A stretch of DNA of 64,000 nt from Silurus meridionalis (Eukaryota; Chordata; Actinopteri; Siluriformes; Siluridae). Of the stretch, positions 12,700 to 29,808 are shown one piece after another; within the stretch, counting starts at the first letter, position 1, and the number at the start of each line of letters is the position of its first letter. The notes below the pieces were generated by a model. It ran no database searches and was not told the DNA's origin. It saw nothing but the letters and a program-made list of their open reading frames with translations. The DNA lies in contig NC_060899.1 in assembly GCF_014805685.1 (NCBI RefSeq), forward strand, positions 8,952,290-9,016,289, in the 5' to 3' direction. The position numbers were made by a program, and so were the translations under genes.

Positions 12700-14930
12700 T
12701 GATGCTTCTGCACAGACAAGCACCACGAAGATTTTAATCATGTGCAATGCAGTCGGTTTCACCTCAGGTGTATTATGGCTTGTTATTTTCTAACGAGGTT
12801 TTTTTCTAGGCCAGCTGGCTACTTCCTACATGCTTGTGCATATGTTTGAACAATAGTAGCATATCACTTCAGTATGCCACAAGCAGTAGAAACAATATCT
12901 GAGAGGAAATGAAGGTGCCCAGTCGCTTATCACGTACAATCCATACATTAGGGTACTAAGAAGGTGCACAGAGACTTCCAGACCAACAGTAAGTGGGGGG
13001 AAGGGAAGACATGAGATCATGTATCTGTGTCGATAAGTGTGTTACTTTTCCATTAGTAAGGGTGTGTTTGTGTGGTTAAGAGAGTGGCTTGCAAGCAAGT
13101 GAACATGAAATATGAAAAAGAAAACGTGAGCACTGTTTGTGCACAACATGTAAAGCTTCTCTGGATAAACAGAGGGTCAAGAAGAGACTTTGGCACAGTT
13201 CTCGAGAATCTGCAAGGTGCAACTCCTCTGGTTCTTTCAGTTTAAGAAAAGCTGTACACTCTTTACACCCCCATCCTGTGCTTGCTTCCTTCCTCTGTTA
13301 CTCGGTGTCTGTCACTGCCTTTCTCATTCTACCTCAGGATGTGGTGAAAAGACTACAAATACTGAATTTCTTTAAAAAAAAATATGAAACCCCCAGAACA
13401 CTTTCAATACACTTCCTATACTGCATGAATGTTTAATGTCTCATATTTAACAGAAAAAAAGGCTCGTATCCAAGCTACATGCACAATTTGTGTAACAGTA
13501 TAACATTCCTCATCAAATGCTCAACAATCGCATGACTTTAATTGTGGTAGATAAAGTCGCACAGATGTAGTAGCTGTAGAAACAAGGATTACTCCACATG
13601 AATCTCTCCACCCATGTGTGACTGGAAAGATGACTCCACTGTCAGAAACTGGGGGTAAGCCAGCAGGGCATCACAAGATCAGATGTGACATGAACAGCAG
13701 AATTTGCAGCTTACTAGGGGTCTTATGCAACCTGGCAGGTAGCCTAAAAATGCACACTGAGTGAACACAAATGGTGATACAACATTGTAATGCTAACACT
13801 GTCAATGGCAACGCTTCTGCCCCTACTTTGGATATATTATATGATCTGTCTGTTTTCCCTAGGGCCAGTTGAGTTTCCACTTGGTCAGTCAGTCCTCACA
13901 GCTCTGACCTATTTCATCACTCTGGCATTACACAGCACACATACATGCAAACACACAGTAGAACTGGACAACAAAAAATGGCAAAATTAGCACTCCGTTA
14001 CAAGTGATGTACAGAAAAGTGAGAAGTCATCTGCATTTTTAAAGGTCACTAAACTTCAGTTGAAATCAACTTTCAAATACTTGACACAATAACTGCAATT
14101 AACAATGTCCTGCCTGTGTGTTCATAAATATCTCAATCTCTATCAATTTATACAATCATTTCACAAATCTCTAATGTATTGAGATTGGACAAAAAGTTTG
14201 TGTATGATAATGATATATGGCAAAGCACATGGTAGAACATTTGCAGCTTTCATGTGAGCGTTAGAGATGTTGGCAGAAATGACTAAAATCAGTTAAAAAT
14301 TTTGAAGATAAGCATTGTTGGTGCATCAGGAAATTCACAAGCCCCATTACATCCGTTTTAAGTGTAATTGCATGGGTCGATAATGTAGTAATGCAGAGCA
14401 GATTAGCAAAACACATGTTGAGGAGCTGAAAAATCTTTACTCAATTATCCTTTGTACACTCAAAACTGAGAAATCACAGAAGATTTCATTTGATTTAAAT
14501 TCAATAATTTAATAATCTTTACTAATGAGAAAATCAAGTTTACCACTAAACTAAAAGGAAAAAATAGATTTTTTTTTTTATGAAAAATATATATATGTAA
14601 CATGACAATTTGTAGAATGGCCTCACACTGAAATCATGCTTTCAACAAGAGCATGACTCAGTTAAGTTATAAGGAAAACTGCATTACCTTTTGGGTCCCA
14701 GCTGCACAATAGTGCCTAATTCTATTGATCAGCATCTTAGAGAGTGTTCTCTTTACTTGGTGCATATGTGCATGGGTGTTTGTGCATGACTTGTGAACAA
14801 GATGAGAAACACCAATTGCCATTAATGTATAGGAAGGACTGCGGCAACTCTACGAAAAAATATGGTATATTTAAATGCATGGATTTTAAATCTACAATAT
14901 CAATTTAAGAAAATTCCTGAAATAAATGTA
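12700..14930. other. Intergenic DNA, nothing recognised
   Basis: AT-rich single-copy-looking sequence with no supported exon, RNA gene or mobile element. Short open frames here show no family resemblance. Confidence 0.5.
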
Positions 14931-14937
14931 ATAAGAT

Positions 14938-15166
<229 letters not shown>

Positions 15167-15214
15167 TACATATACATACATGTATACATACATACATATA
15201 CACACACAGTTACA

Positions 15215-15572
15215 CTTTATACACTAATCAGCCATATCAATAAAACCACTGACAGGAAACGTGATTATCATTGATCAAAGGGCAGCAGGATTCCCTCATA
15301 GCAGTGGCCACTATCAGCAGGATAATTTTCCCTGACACACTGCAAATATTGTTCAGACATTGTATGAGAAACATGACAAGGAAAAACTGTAAACTTGGCC
15401 TTGAAATTCCCCAGATCTCAATCAAGATGTATTGATCTATCTTTGAAGTCTTGGTGCCAGATACCACAGCAGATCTTCAGAGGTCTTGTGGAGTGCCTTG
15501 GCAGGTTTTTTGATTGCACAATGGGATCTACACACTATTAGGCAGGTGGGTTTAATGTTATGACTGATCGAT
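15215..15572. mobile_element. Internally deleted Tc1-like element
   Basis: The left end reads CACTAATCAGCCATATCAATAA and the right end, reverse-complemented, reads CGATCAGTCATAACATTAAACCC. These are diverged inverted ends of the Tc1-like type common in fish. The interior keeps pieces resembling the transposase 3' region (GTGGCCACTATCAGCAGG, CAGAGGTCTTGTGGAGTGCC) but has no open frame. At about 360 bp it is non-autonomous. Confidence 0.65.
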
Positions 15573-16292
15573 AGACCGTTTCATTCCATGTCAGTATGGT
15601 TCACCACCGTAATTATTTAAAGCGACTTCTTGAACACAACAGTGCAACACTGTGGCCGTTCTGTAAACTGCACAAGTCAAGAATGACACTGAGCACTTGG
15701 ATTATGTGCCATCTTCTGTAACCAGGCTACATAAAATCATCCATCCATCCAGCCATTGATCCATCATGTATGAAAAATAATTAGATCATAATATAAAGAA
15801 GTTACTCCTACTCTTTTGCCAAGATGGATTGAAAGCCAATCTTAATGACGTCTTTTCATTTTGGAAGCCTTTTTCATTTAATTCCCACAATTACATGTTT
15901 ACAACTGTATTTATTTGTAGCCTACTTATAAATATCATCAATAAAATTACAGTTTTACAAGCTCTTAACCTAGATTTAACCAGATTATTAGTTTCAGAAG
16001 CTCTACATTTTTCAACAATGGAGTGTCAATAAATTTTTTTCTGGCCTGTTCTGCAGTTAAGCAAGAAATAAATACAGGGGGGGTCCACAATAGTTTACAA
16101 ATCATGTATATACATTTCAGACATTTAAGCATTAGGTTTTAATTCTTCCCAGCACGTGTTATTTGAATTTTCACAATCTCATTTGAGATTGTGGTAATTT
16201 AGTATGTACAATATAAAAAAAAAAAAAGTCCAGGGTGTCCCAAGCAGTAAAGCGTATAGTTTGATTAAAGTATGTTGAGTAGGTTCATAATG

Positions 16293-21089
<4,797 letters not shown>

Positions 21090-21478
21090 TTACCCTCTGC
21101 AGCGAGTTCTGCTAATCTGCAACATCAACTTTATAAACCTGACAACCAAATAACACTGAGAAGGAAACTACAGTGGCCTAATAGGGTCATATTCCAGAAT
21201 ATGAGTCCTGCAACATATCCGAACTCAAGAGATATATCACCACATGAATAATAACATTTATACTAATGTTTATTCATTTTATTATTCATTCATCGTCAGT
21301 ATGCGCATTACTGCTTTACAAAAGAAAAGCAAAACACTAATGTATGCTTACAGATCATGTTTGTGATACTTATTTTGGTTATCTTTATAATTTAATATTT
21401 TCAATTCATGTAATTTGTTTCTTGACATGGATAATACAAAGGAAATCTGAGTTGAAGGAAGGCACTATATAAATAAAA

Positions 21479-21518
<40 letters not shown>

Positions 21519-21560
21519 TATTAATAGTAATACTGTAGTAGTTGACGTATAAGAGGAGGA
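21090..21560. other. nudt16 upstream region
   Basis: This should contain the nudt16 promoter and 5' untranslated sequence. I found no TATA box or CpG-rich block. An (ATT)n run lies at 21480-21519, next to the LINE insertion. Confidence 0.4.
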
Positions 21561-21562
21561 AG

Positions 21563-24375
21563 GTGCACAAAGGTGGACTGTGTTCTATGTAGGAGATGCG
21601 ACCTGAAAGAGATTGTAGACTGTAAGGTGTTGGCAGGGGACAGTGTAGCTAGACAGCATCGGATGGTGGTCTGTAGGATGGCTTTAGAGGTGAAGAAGAA
21701 GAGGAGGAGAGTGAGGACTGAAAGAAGAAGAAGATGGTGGAAACTGAAGGACTAAGACTGTGGTGTGAGATTCAGGGAAGAGGGCAGACATGGGCTCGGT
21801 GGTGGTGAAGAGGTGCTGGATGATTGGGCAACTACTGCAGAAGTAATAAGGAAAACAGCTAGAAAGGTACTTGGTGTGATATCTTGGAAATAGAAATAGT
21901 GGAATGAGGAAGTGCAGGAAAGTATAAGGAGACAGAGGATGGCAAAACAGAATTAGGATCTGCAGAGAGATGAGAAAAGTAGGCAGGAGTACAAGGAGAT
22001 GTGGCAGCAGGTGAAGATGGATGTGGCGAAAGCCAAGGAAAAGGCATATGAGGAGCTGTATGAGAGGCTGGACACTAAGAAAGAAGAAAAGGATTTGTAC
22101 CGATTGGCCAGGAAGAGGGACCGAGCTGGGAAGGATGTGCTGCAAGTTAAAGCAATAAAGGATGGAGATGGAAATGTGTTGACTAGTGAGGAGTGTGTGT
22201 TGAGAAGATGAAGAAAGTATTTTTCAGCAGCTGATGAACAAAGAAAATGAGAGAGAGAGAAGGTTGAAAAGAGTCTGGAGAGGTGGGGGTACACGCTGGA
22301 GATAAGGGGAATTACAATCAGTAGGAGTAAGACAGAGTACATGTGTGTGAATGAGAGGAAGGGCAGTGGAGTGGTGCTGTTACAGGGAGAAGAGGTGGAG
22401 AAGGTGGAGGAGTTCAGGTACCTGGGGTCAACAGTGCAAAGTAATGGAGAGTGTGATAGAGAAGTGAAGAAAAGAGTGCAGGCAGGGTGGAGTGGGTGGA
22501 GAAGAGTGACAGGAGTGATTTGTGATAGAAGGGAATCTGCAAGAGTGAAAGGGAAAGTTTATAGGACTGTGGTGAGACCTGCGATGTTGTATGGTTTAGA
22601 GACAGTGGCATTGACTAAAAGACAGGAGGTGGAGCTGGAGGTGGCAGAGCTGAAGATGTTAAGGTTTTCATTGGGAGTAACGAGGATGGACAGGATTAGA
22701 AATGAGTTTATTGGCGGGACAGTGCATTTTGGGATGTTTTGGATACAAAGTGAGAGAGGCTCGATTGAGATGGTTTGGACATGTGCAGAGGAGGGACATT
22801 GGGTATATACAGTGGTGTGAAAAAGTGTTTGTCCTCTTCCTGATTTCTTTTTTTTTTTTGCATGTTTGTCACACTTTAATGTTTCAGATCATCAAACTAA
22901 TTTAAATATTAGTAAAAGATAACACAAGTGAACACAACATGCAGTTTTTTAAATGAAGGTTTTTATTATCGAGGGAAAACAAAATCCAAAACTACATGGC
23001 CCTGTGTGAAAAAGTGTTTGCCCCCTAAACCTAATAACTGGTTGGGCCACCCTTAGCAGCAGCAACTGCAATCAAGTGTTTGCGAGGGTTTTCGAGCATG
23101 AACCGCCTTTTTGAGGTCATGCCACAGCATCTCAATAGGATTCAGGTCAGGACTTTGAATAGACCACTCCAAAGTCTTCAGCCATTCAGGGTTGGATTGC
23201 TGGTGTGTTTTGGATCATTGTTCTGCTGCAGAACCCAAGTTTGCTTCAGTTTGAGGTCACAAACAGATGGCATTCTCCTTCAGGATTTTTTGGTAAGCCC
23301 CAGACCATCACACTACCATCACCATATTTACGGCAGACGTAATGGGACACACACCTTCCAAAAAGTTAAACTTTTGTCTCGTCAGTCCAAAGAGTATTTT
23401 CCCAAAAATCTTGGGGATTATCAGGATGTTTTCTGTCAAAACTGAGACAAGCCTTTATGTTCTTTTTGCTCAGTTACGGTTTTCATCTTGGAAATCTGCC
23501 ATGCAGACCATTTTTGCCCAGTCTCTTTCCTATAGTGGAATCATGAACATTGACCCTAACTGATGCAAGTGAGGTGTTCAGTTCTTTGGATGTTGTTGTG
23601 GGGTATTTTGTGACCTTTTGGATGAGTTGTTGCTGTGCTCTTTGGGTAGTTTTGGTCGGCCGGCCACTCCTGGGAAGGTTCTCCACTGTTCCATGTTTTT
23701 GCCATTTGGGAATAATGGCTCTCACTGTGGTTCGCTGGAGTCCCAAAGCTTTAGAAATGGCTTTATAACCTTTTCCATACTAATAGATCTATCTTTATCA
23801 TTTGTTTCAAAATTTCTTTAGATCTCAGCATGACGTCTAACATTTGAGAATCTTTTGGTCTACTTCACTTTGTCAGGCAGGTCCTATTTAAGAGATTTCT
23901 TGATTGTGAACAGGTGTGGCAGTAATCAGGCAGTAATCAAATGAACTCAGGTGTGATAAACCACAGTTTTAACAGGGGGCAAACACTTTTTCACAAAGGG
24001 CCATGTAGTTTTGTATTTTGTTTTCCCTCAATAATAAAAACCTGCATTTAAAAACTGCATGTTGTGTTCACTTGTAATCTTTTAGTAATATTTAAATTAG
24101 TTTGATGATCTGAAACATTAAAGTGTGACAAACATGCAAAAAATAAGAAATCATGAAGGGGCAAAAAAATGTTCACACCACTGTAGGTAGAATAATGCTT
24201 TGGATAGAGCTGCTAGGAAGGAGGAAAAGAGGAAGACCAAGGAGAAGGTTTATGGATGTGGTGAGGAAAGATATGCAGGTAGTTGGTTTGAAAGAGGCAG
24301 ATGTAGAGGACAGAGTAGTATGGCGACGGATTCGCTGTGGCAACCTCTAATGGGAGCAGCCGAAAGAAGAAGTAG
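21563..24375 (+). mobile_element. RTE-type LINE, 5'-truncated, split by a Tc1 element
   Basis: Fragments in plus-strand order encode LCRRCDLKEI and ARQHRMVVCRMALEV (end of the endonuclease region), KDLYRLARKRDRAGKDVLQV (linker) and EEFRYLGSTVQSNGECDREV. Further on come PAMLYGLETVALTKRQEVEL and, after the Tc1 element, GRRKRGRPRRRFMDVVRKDM. It ends AATGGGAGCAGCCGAAAGAAGAAG, the usual 3' end and A/AG-rich tail of this fish RTE family. The central reverse-transcriptase core is deleted and frameshifts and stops abound, so it is dead. The 153-codon minus-strand frame is a shadow. Confidence 0.85.
22810..24183 (-). mobile_element. Tc1-like DNA transposon nested in the LINE
   Basis: Bounded by CAGTGGTGTGAAAAAGTGTTT on the left and its diverged inverse ending TTCACACCACTG on the right, with TA on both sides. 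Roughly 200 bases at each end form a long inverted repeat, including a second AAAAAGTGTTTGCCCCC motif on the inner side. On the minus strand, 23746-23483 encodes the transposase DNA-binding half (RAIIPKWQKHGTVENLPRSG, GRPTKTT). Remnants near the left end encode QSPDLNPIEMLWHDLKK, the motif preceding the catalytic glutamate. Stops and frameshifts make it inactive. Confidence 0.88.
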
Positions 24376-24687
24376 TAATAGTAGTAGTAGTAGTTGTTGC
24401 TGTAAAATACTGTTCAACTGTGTAAATGTCTATAAATGAGAGTAAGTTAAAACCTCTTTATACTTTTAATAATTCCTTATAAGACATATAGACTGATGAA
24501 ACATAAAAAAACATAAAAGTTGCTAAACAGATGTGCTTTGTATGTACAATAATACATTTTTATGTTTCCCCAAAAATATGATCAAAGTTGTACTGCCTTT
24601 ATTTTTGAGTTACTGATTTACATTATATCAACATGTGTTTGTGGAAACCTGATTGCCATTGGCGTGTATGAGCTTTTACATAAACTG

Positions 24688-24880
24688 TCAAGTTTATTTC
24701 TATAGCACTTTACAAACAGACATTGTCTCAAAGCAGCTTTACAGAATTTAACAGTTAAGGTGAACGACGTGTATTTATCCCTGATCAGCAAGCCATGGTG
24801 ACTGTGGCAAGGAAAAACTGAGGAAGAAACCTTGAGAGGAACCAGACTCAAAAGGGGAAACCATCCTCATTTGGGTGATG
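24688..24880 (-). repeat. Fish interspersed repeat, copy 2 (reverse)
   Basis: Contains TTTATTTCTATAGCACTTTA, CTCAAAGCAGCTTTACAGA, CTGATCAGCAAGCCATGGTG and GGCAAGGAAAAACTGAGG, the reverse of the 3' half of the 54010 copy. A related copy starts 350 bases further on. Confidence 0.65.
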
Positions 24881-24982
24881 TGAAGAGTGTGATTATAGTC
24901 TTGAAACAATACAGAACACTGGAGAGTGAGAACTAACATGAGCACTGGAATGTGTAATTATGAGTAACGCCCTTTCTACAGT

Positions 24983-24985
<3 letters not shown>

Positions 24986-25040
<55 letters not shown>
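24986..25040. repeat. (TA)n microsatellite
   Basis: An uninterrupted TA run separating two copies of the same interspersed repeat. Confidence 0.9.
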
Positions 25041-25043
<3 letters not shown>

Positions 25044-25045
<2 letters not shown>

Positions 25046-25265
25046 CAATAAGTTTTTATTTGTATAGCGCTTTTAACAATAAACATAGTCTCAAAGCAGC
25101 TTTACACAGTTAATGTTAATGTTGTGATAAAAATGAATAAGATGTTATTTATAAGTGTAAGTTTGTCCCTGATGAGCAAGCCAGTGGCGAATGTGGCAAG
25201 GAAAAACTCCCCAGGATGGGGAAACGATGTTGCGGGGTGCAGTGATGGTGTTTAGAAGCAAACTC
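25044..25265 (-). repeat. Fish interspersed repeat, copy 3 (reverse)
   Basis: Contains TTTTTATTTGTATAGCGC, CTCAAAGCAGCTTTACACAG, CTGATGAGCAAGCCAGTGGC and GGCAAGGAAAAACTCCCCAG. It continues into the GC-rich block that follows, which may belong to the same repeat. Confidence 0.65.
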
Positions 25266-25369
25266 TAGGCCTGAGTCAGTGTAGCGGACTTTAACTGACT
25301 TTACCACATTAACTACACTCCAAATCCATCCTCAAAGCTCCTGTTCTTACTCCGTAATTTCATGGAACC

Positions 25370-25945
25370 CCGCGGCGTTGAAAAGAAACCATCCCCAGCT
25401 ACACAGAGTGGCCTCCAATCGAAGAGAACACCATCCAGAGGCAGGCCGGGATGAAGTGGGCAGATCAGAGGAGGGAAGGGGCAGGAACAGTGGTCACTGG
25501 AACCTGCCGAGTCCTGCCGGGGGCGCCGCTCTGCTCCAGAGTCTCGCAGAGGGCGCTGTTCCGCACCCAATCCTTGCTGACTACGTTTCTCCACCCCCGG
25601 ATTACTCCAAGGTGTTCGCCTGGCCCCTGGGTTTTGCTTAAAACATGGTTCAGACCTTTGCAGAGTGTGTTGCGCCGCACCCAATCCTTGCTGACTATGT
25701 TGCTCCACCCCTGGCTTTCTCCAAGGTGGTCGCATGGCCCCTAGGTTTTGCTGACGACGTGGTCCAGCACGCAGAGGGCGTCGCTCCGTCTCATAACATT
25801 GGCCAGAAAGTGCTTGGGGCAGCCACCTGGAGGCTTGCTCCACACTTCATCCAGCCTTTCCTGACCTCCAAGGTGTTCCGCTGTGTCCGCCGCTTGCACT
25901 TGACTTTCCTCCTGCCCCCAAGATTATCGTGCCTCTCCTGTATCC
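25370..25945. repeat. GC-rich block with 114-base tandem units
   Basis: CCGCACCCAATCCTTGCTGA occurs at 25561 and 25675, a period of 114, followed each time by CTCCAAGGTGNTCGC and GGCCCCTNGGTTTTGCT. A more diverged unit follows at about 25765. Open frames of 97-176 codons on both strands arise because the block is GC-rich; none matches a family I know. It probably belongs to a repeat, since it is flanked by a repeat at 25044. Confidence 0.55.
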
Positions 25946-26227
25946 AGCAAGCAGCATAGTATGATCAATGGTGTCAAAAGCTGCAGTAGGTTTAATCAAA
26001 ACAAGTAAAGAATAGATACGTTATATGTGTGCTTGTATGTCCAAATAATGTGTCCAACTTTTGTCCTAATAATGTGTAGTAGAGGTTTTTGGGATGTTGT
26101 TGCATTTGTGTAATTCATGTATTTTTGGAAAAAGCTTTTCTAAGCTTTTTAAGCGACAATATTTTATATACATTTTCTTAATTATATTTTTATATTAATT
26201 AAGTTCTGTATAATTTTCGTTTCACGT

Positions 26228-26875
26228 ATGGTTGCTGTTCTTACGAGTAAAAGTTTGTTTGTACCATACCTGTGTTTGTACCTTACAAGAACCAGAAACC
26301 GGGCAGGAAAAATCACTACTGACCCTTCACACCCTGGACACAACCTCTTTCAGCTCCTCCCTTTTGGCAGGTGCTACAGAACTCTGTTTACCAAAACTGC
26401 CAGACACAGGAACAGTTTGTTTCCCCAGGCAATCACTCTCATTAATAACTCACCATAATTATATTCCCTGCTTCGTATCTATAAGTACTGCATTATCAGG
26501 ACTGTCAGTAATCACATCATCCATATATGTTACACACACTATTGCTGCTGTATATTGTCCAAAAGATCTAAAGTAGCTCTTCATATCATACCTGACGCAC
26601 AATACTGTAATTTGCACTACCATAATCTCACACTTAATGTACATTACTGATATGTCATATACTTTGTATCCCTATTCAATAGTCGTACTGTCTATATTGT
26701 CTCACATAGTCTATACTGACTTGTATAGTTTGTTTTATCTTGTCTTGTCTGATTTGTCTTGTATAGTCCAAGCTTGTCTTTACTTTTGAGAGTCACTAAT
26801 GGCTGGAAATGATTTTCTTGTGTGTGTCAACACACTTGGCCAATAAACCTGATTCTGATTCTGAATCTGATTCTG
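26228..26875 (+). mobile_element. Rex1-type LINE 3' end
   Basis: The frame at 26228-26458 encodes RAGKITTDPSHPGHNLFQLL, PFGRCYR and RNSLFPQAITLIN, then stops. This is the C-terminus of Rex1-like LINE reverse transcriptases. About 400 bases of AT-rich 3' UTR follow, ending in TGATTCTGATTCTGAATC-type hexamer repeats. Strongly 5'-truncated. Confidence 0.75.
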
Positions 26876-27145
26876 GGTGGTGCTCTGTAGAGCCGACCAA
26901 AAGGAAACAGTTCAAAGAGAGGGTGGGCTGGGTGTGTGGGGTCCAAAGTGATTTTTTTAGCCCTGTTTCTCCTCTCTGGTGGAGTGAAGATCTGGAGATT
27001 AGTCAGTGGGGCAGCTATAATCCTCTCAGCAGTCCTGACCATCCACTGTAGCTTCTTGATGTCTGATTTTGTAGCTGTAGATGTACACAGGATAGACCCA
27101 ATGATTTTAGAACTGTTTCAGCAGCTTCTGTGGCGGGTTGAATTT
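26876..27145 (-). mobile_element. Second Rex1-type LINE fragment, opposite strand
   Basis: The minus strand at 27042-26880 encodes MVRTAERIIAAPLTNLQIF, RAKKITLDPTHPAHPLFELF and PFGRLYRA. This is the same C-terminal block as in the plus-strand copy immediately to the left. The two copies meet tail to tail at the TGATTC repeats. Confidence 0.72.
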
Positions 27146-27843
27146 TCAATTAACTTTAGTATCATAACAGATCATACTGTATTTTGAAAGGTGATACAGG
27201 ACAATGCATCAGTTTACACAAATGTTTGATAATAAAAGCTACATATTTCTTTCTATGTATCTTTAACTAGTAATATTAAATAGGTAATCAGTTTGTTCAC
27301 CAACTTGTACGATGTAGCTACGAATGCTTGCCTGCCATTCTCCTATTCTCAAAACAAGCTGCTAAATGTCAAGCCATGCAGAGTATTGTTGAGCGGTATG
27401 CACTCCTGCCTGGAGTGTGTGTTGTCCATCTAAGGGGTGCAGGAATACGGTTGAGATACAACGAGGCAGGAAACAGATGGTTGCTCAAGTGTCTGGCCTA
27501 ATGCCCTCAAGCACTTGTCGGAATTCTTGAGCAGCCTTACAGAAGGATTGGAGGCTTGCAGCATCACTGTGCTATGGATCCAGCAGAGGAAGGAGCACAG
27601 TTCACAGCCACACCCTGCTCAAAGTGAAAAATCATTTGTCTTCACGGCTCCCTAACCAGCTGGACATAGCTTCACATGAAGACCGTAAACTAAGTATCAG
27701 GAAGACATTAACCTCTCAGCTTTACAGTGTGAGGCACAGATAGTAGGAGTGAGTTTTGCTATGAGGATATTTTGTTTATATTATTGCGTCAACATCACAC
27801 AAATATAAAAAAGTTTTTTTTACTGATTTATTACACGATACTG

Positions 27844-27845
<2 letters not shown>

Positions 27846-27910
<65 letters not shown>

Positions 27911-27985
27911 TGTTTATATTAATTATTGCACATTTATTATTACAGTTAGTAGAAGATACTTATACGAATAGTAAGACAAACTCTA

Positions 27986-28043
<58 letters not shown>

Positions 28044-28045
28044 GG
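27846..28045. repeat. (AT)n then (TG)n microsatellites
   Basis: AT run at 27846-27909 and TG run at 27990-28040, followed by a G-rich stretch. Open frames across them are artefacts. Confidence 0.9.
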
Positions 28046-28099
28046 GGTGGGGGTGGTGGTGGGGGGTTGTGTAGTTTCAGCAGTTGTTGCAAGGGACAG

Positions 28100-29764
28100 G
28101 TGTGGACCTTGTCTCTTGAGGCTTTCTGAGTGAACCGCTCAGAGACATCCCCTCACTGCCAGCATTCATTGCTTCTTTGAAGCCTTGTCTCTCAGAGGAG
28201 CGGCTCTCTAAGAACAGACATAATGTTTGTGCAGCCACACGCTGACCTCTCCTCACATATCCTTTATAGCATGAACAAGGTTCCTGCAGTGTCACACAAT
28301 GTTTGTATGGGAGCATTCAATTTAGAAAATGTCATGTGGACATTTTTTTCCAAGATGGAATTTTTAGTGTTTGTTAGTCTATGCTTTAGCAGCTGAGAAT
28401 AGGGAATGTGGTTCTGCATGAAATACAAAGAAAGATATAAAATGCTTGGTGACAATAATTGGAAATTATTTTCTCAAAGAAGTGCAAAAAAAGAAAAGAT
28501 GTGATGAGTAAAGGCTCTGCTTACTATTTTGGCTTTTTAAAATAAAGACCTTTTTTAAGTTCAGATCACGATTTTGCATGAGCAGAAGGTGTTGAATATA
28601 TATATATATTTTTTTTACATCATGACTCAGGAAAGAAATTAATTGCTCCATATGTTATCAGTTCATTTGTATTAACTTGTATATTATGGTGGGAAACTCT
28701 GCAAAAAAATTAATAAATGAGTGAAACAATTTTCTGTAAGAAAACATTAATTTAGCAGTTAATTAGTTAAGGACTCTCCAGTGTTAATGAATCATTAGAC
28801 TGTTGTTCTAATAAAATTATTGAATTTTGAGAACAGTGAGATTGAGAATGAGTGTTGCCAGATTGTTATAATTTTAAAAGGAATAAAACACTTGAGAACG
28901 TGCTGGTACGGGAACGTAATCCACATCAATGGGGTGTGATGTGTTACTAACCCAAAGCTAATCATTTTCCTGTGTAACAGCATACCCCAAAGTGTTGCAC
29001 TACTTAATCTCTGTGACAGACAAAAGAGATTAAATTGGTAGAGAATCATGTATTTGATCTATTCCATTTAACTTACACAGTGTATTAAAGCAGCTGAACA
29101 GTAAGTATTTTATAGTCTGTATAATATTTATACTAAAGATTCTACAAGGTGCTGGTAGATCATGGAGGTTATACACTACAGGTCAAATAATATAGGAGGT
29201 ATGACCCAAGCAGTCAAGGTTTTGATCCTGGATGACCTTTAATGGCACCCTCTGTGGCTCTCAAATGGGGCACTTGTTGCTACTTGTTGCAAAACTAACC
29301 AGTAAAGTTGTAGATTAACACAATTGTTTTGAACAAAGCATCATTTAAATGCATCTATATAAGTGGATGGATGGATGGATGGATGGATGGATGGATGGAT
29401 GGATGGATGGATGGATGGATGGATGGATGGATGGATGAATAAATGGACAGAAAGTTTATTACTTGAAGTGGAAATGTGGTCACTGCAGTAGCTGGTCTTG
29501 CAGAGAGACATTAAATACACTTACTGGTCTAGAATCAAAGCCTTGTTAGTGCTGTCCATCTTATTTGGGCTTACTGTGTGGCAGCAGAGGGATTGTTCTG
29601 GCATGGACATGCTATTCTGGATCCTGACTACTCGCTAAGTTTTATGAGGGCTAGTGGCTATTGTCCTGGTTTAGGCGTCAGGCTTGGAGAGGGAGGGTGG
29701 ACATGTCTCTGTCAAAACAATGACGAAAATAGACAAACAGCTGCAGGTGCTCCTATCTAGGTTA

Positions 29765-29808
<44 letters not shown>

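Noticed and set aside
21684..22342. 153- and 129-codon minus-strand frames
   Set aside because: They are antisense shadows of purine-rich LINE sequence.
25313..25843. 176-codon minus-strand frame as a protein gene
   Set aside because: GC-rich tandem repeats leave frames open on both strands; no recognisable domain and flanked by repeats.
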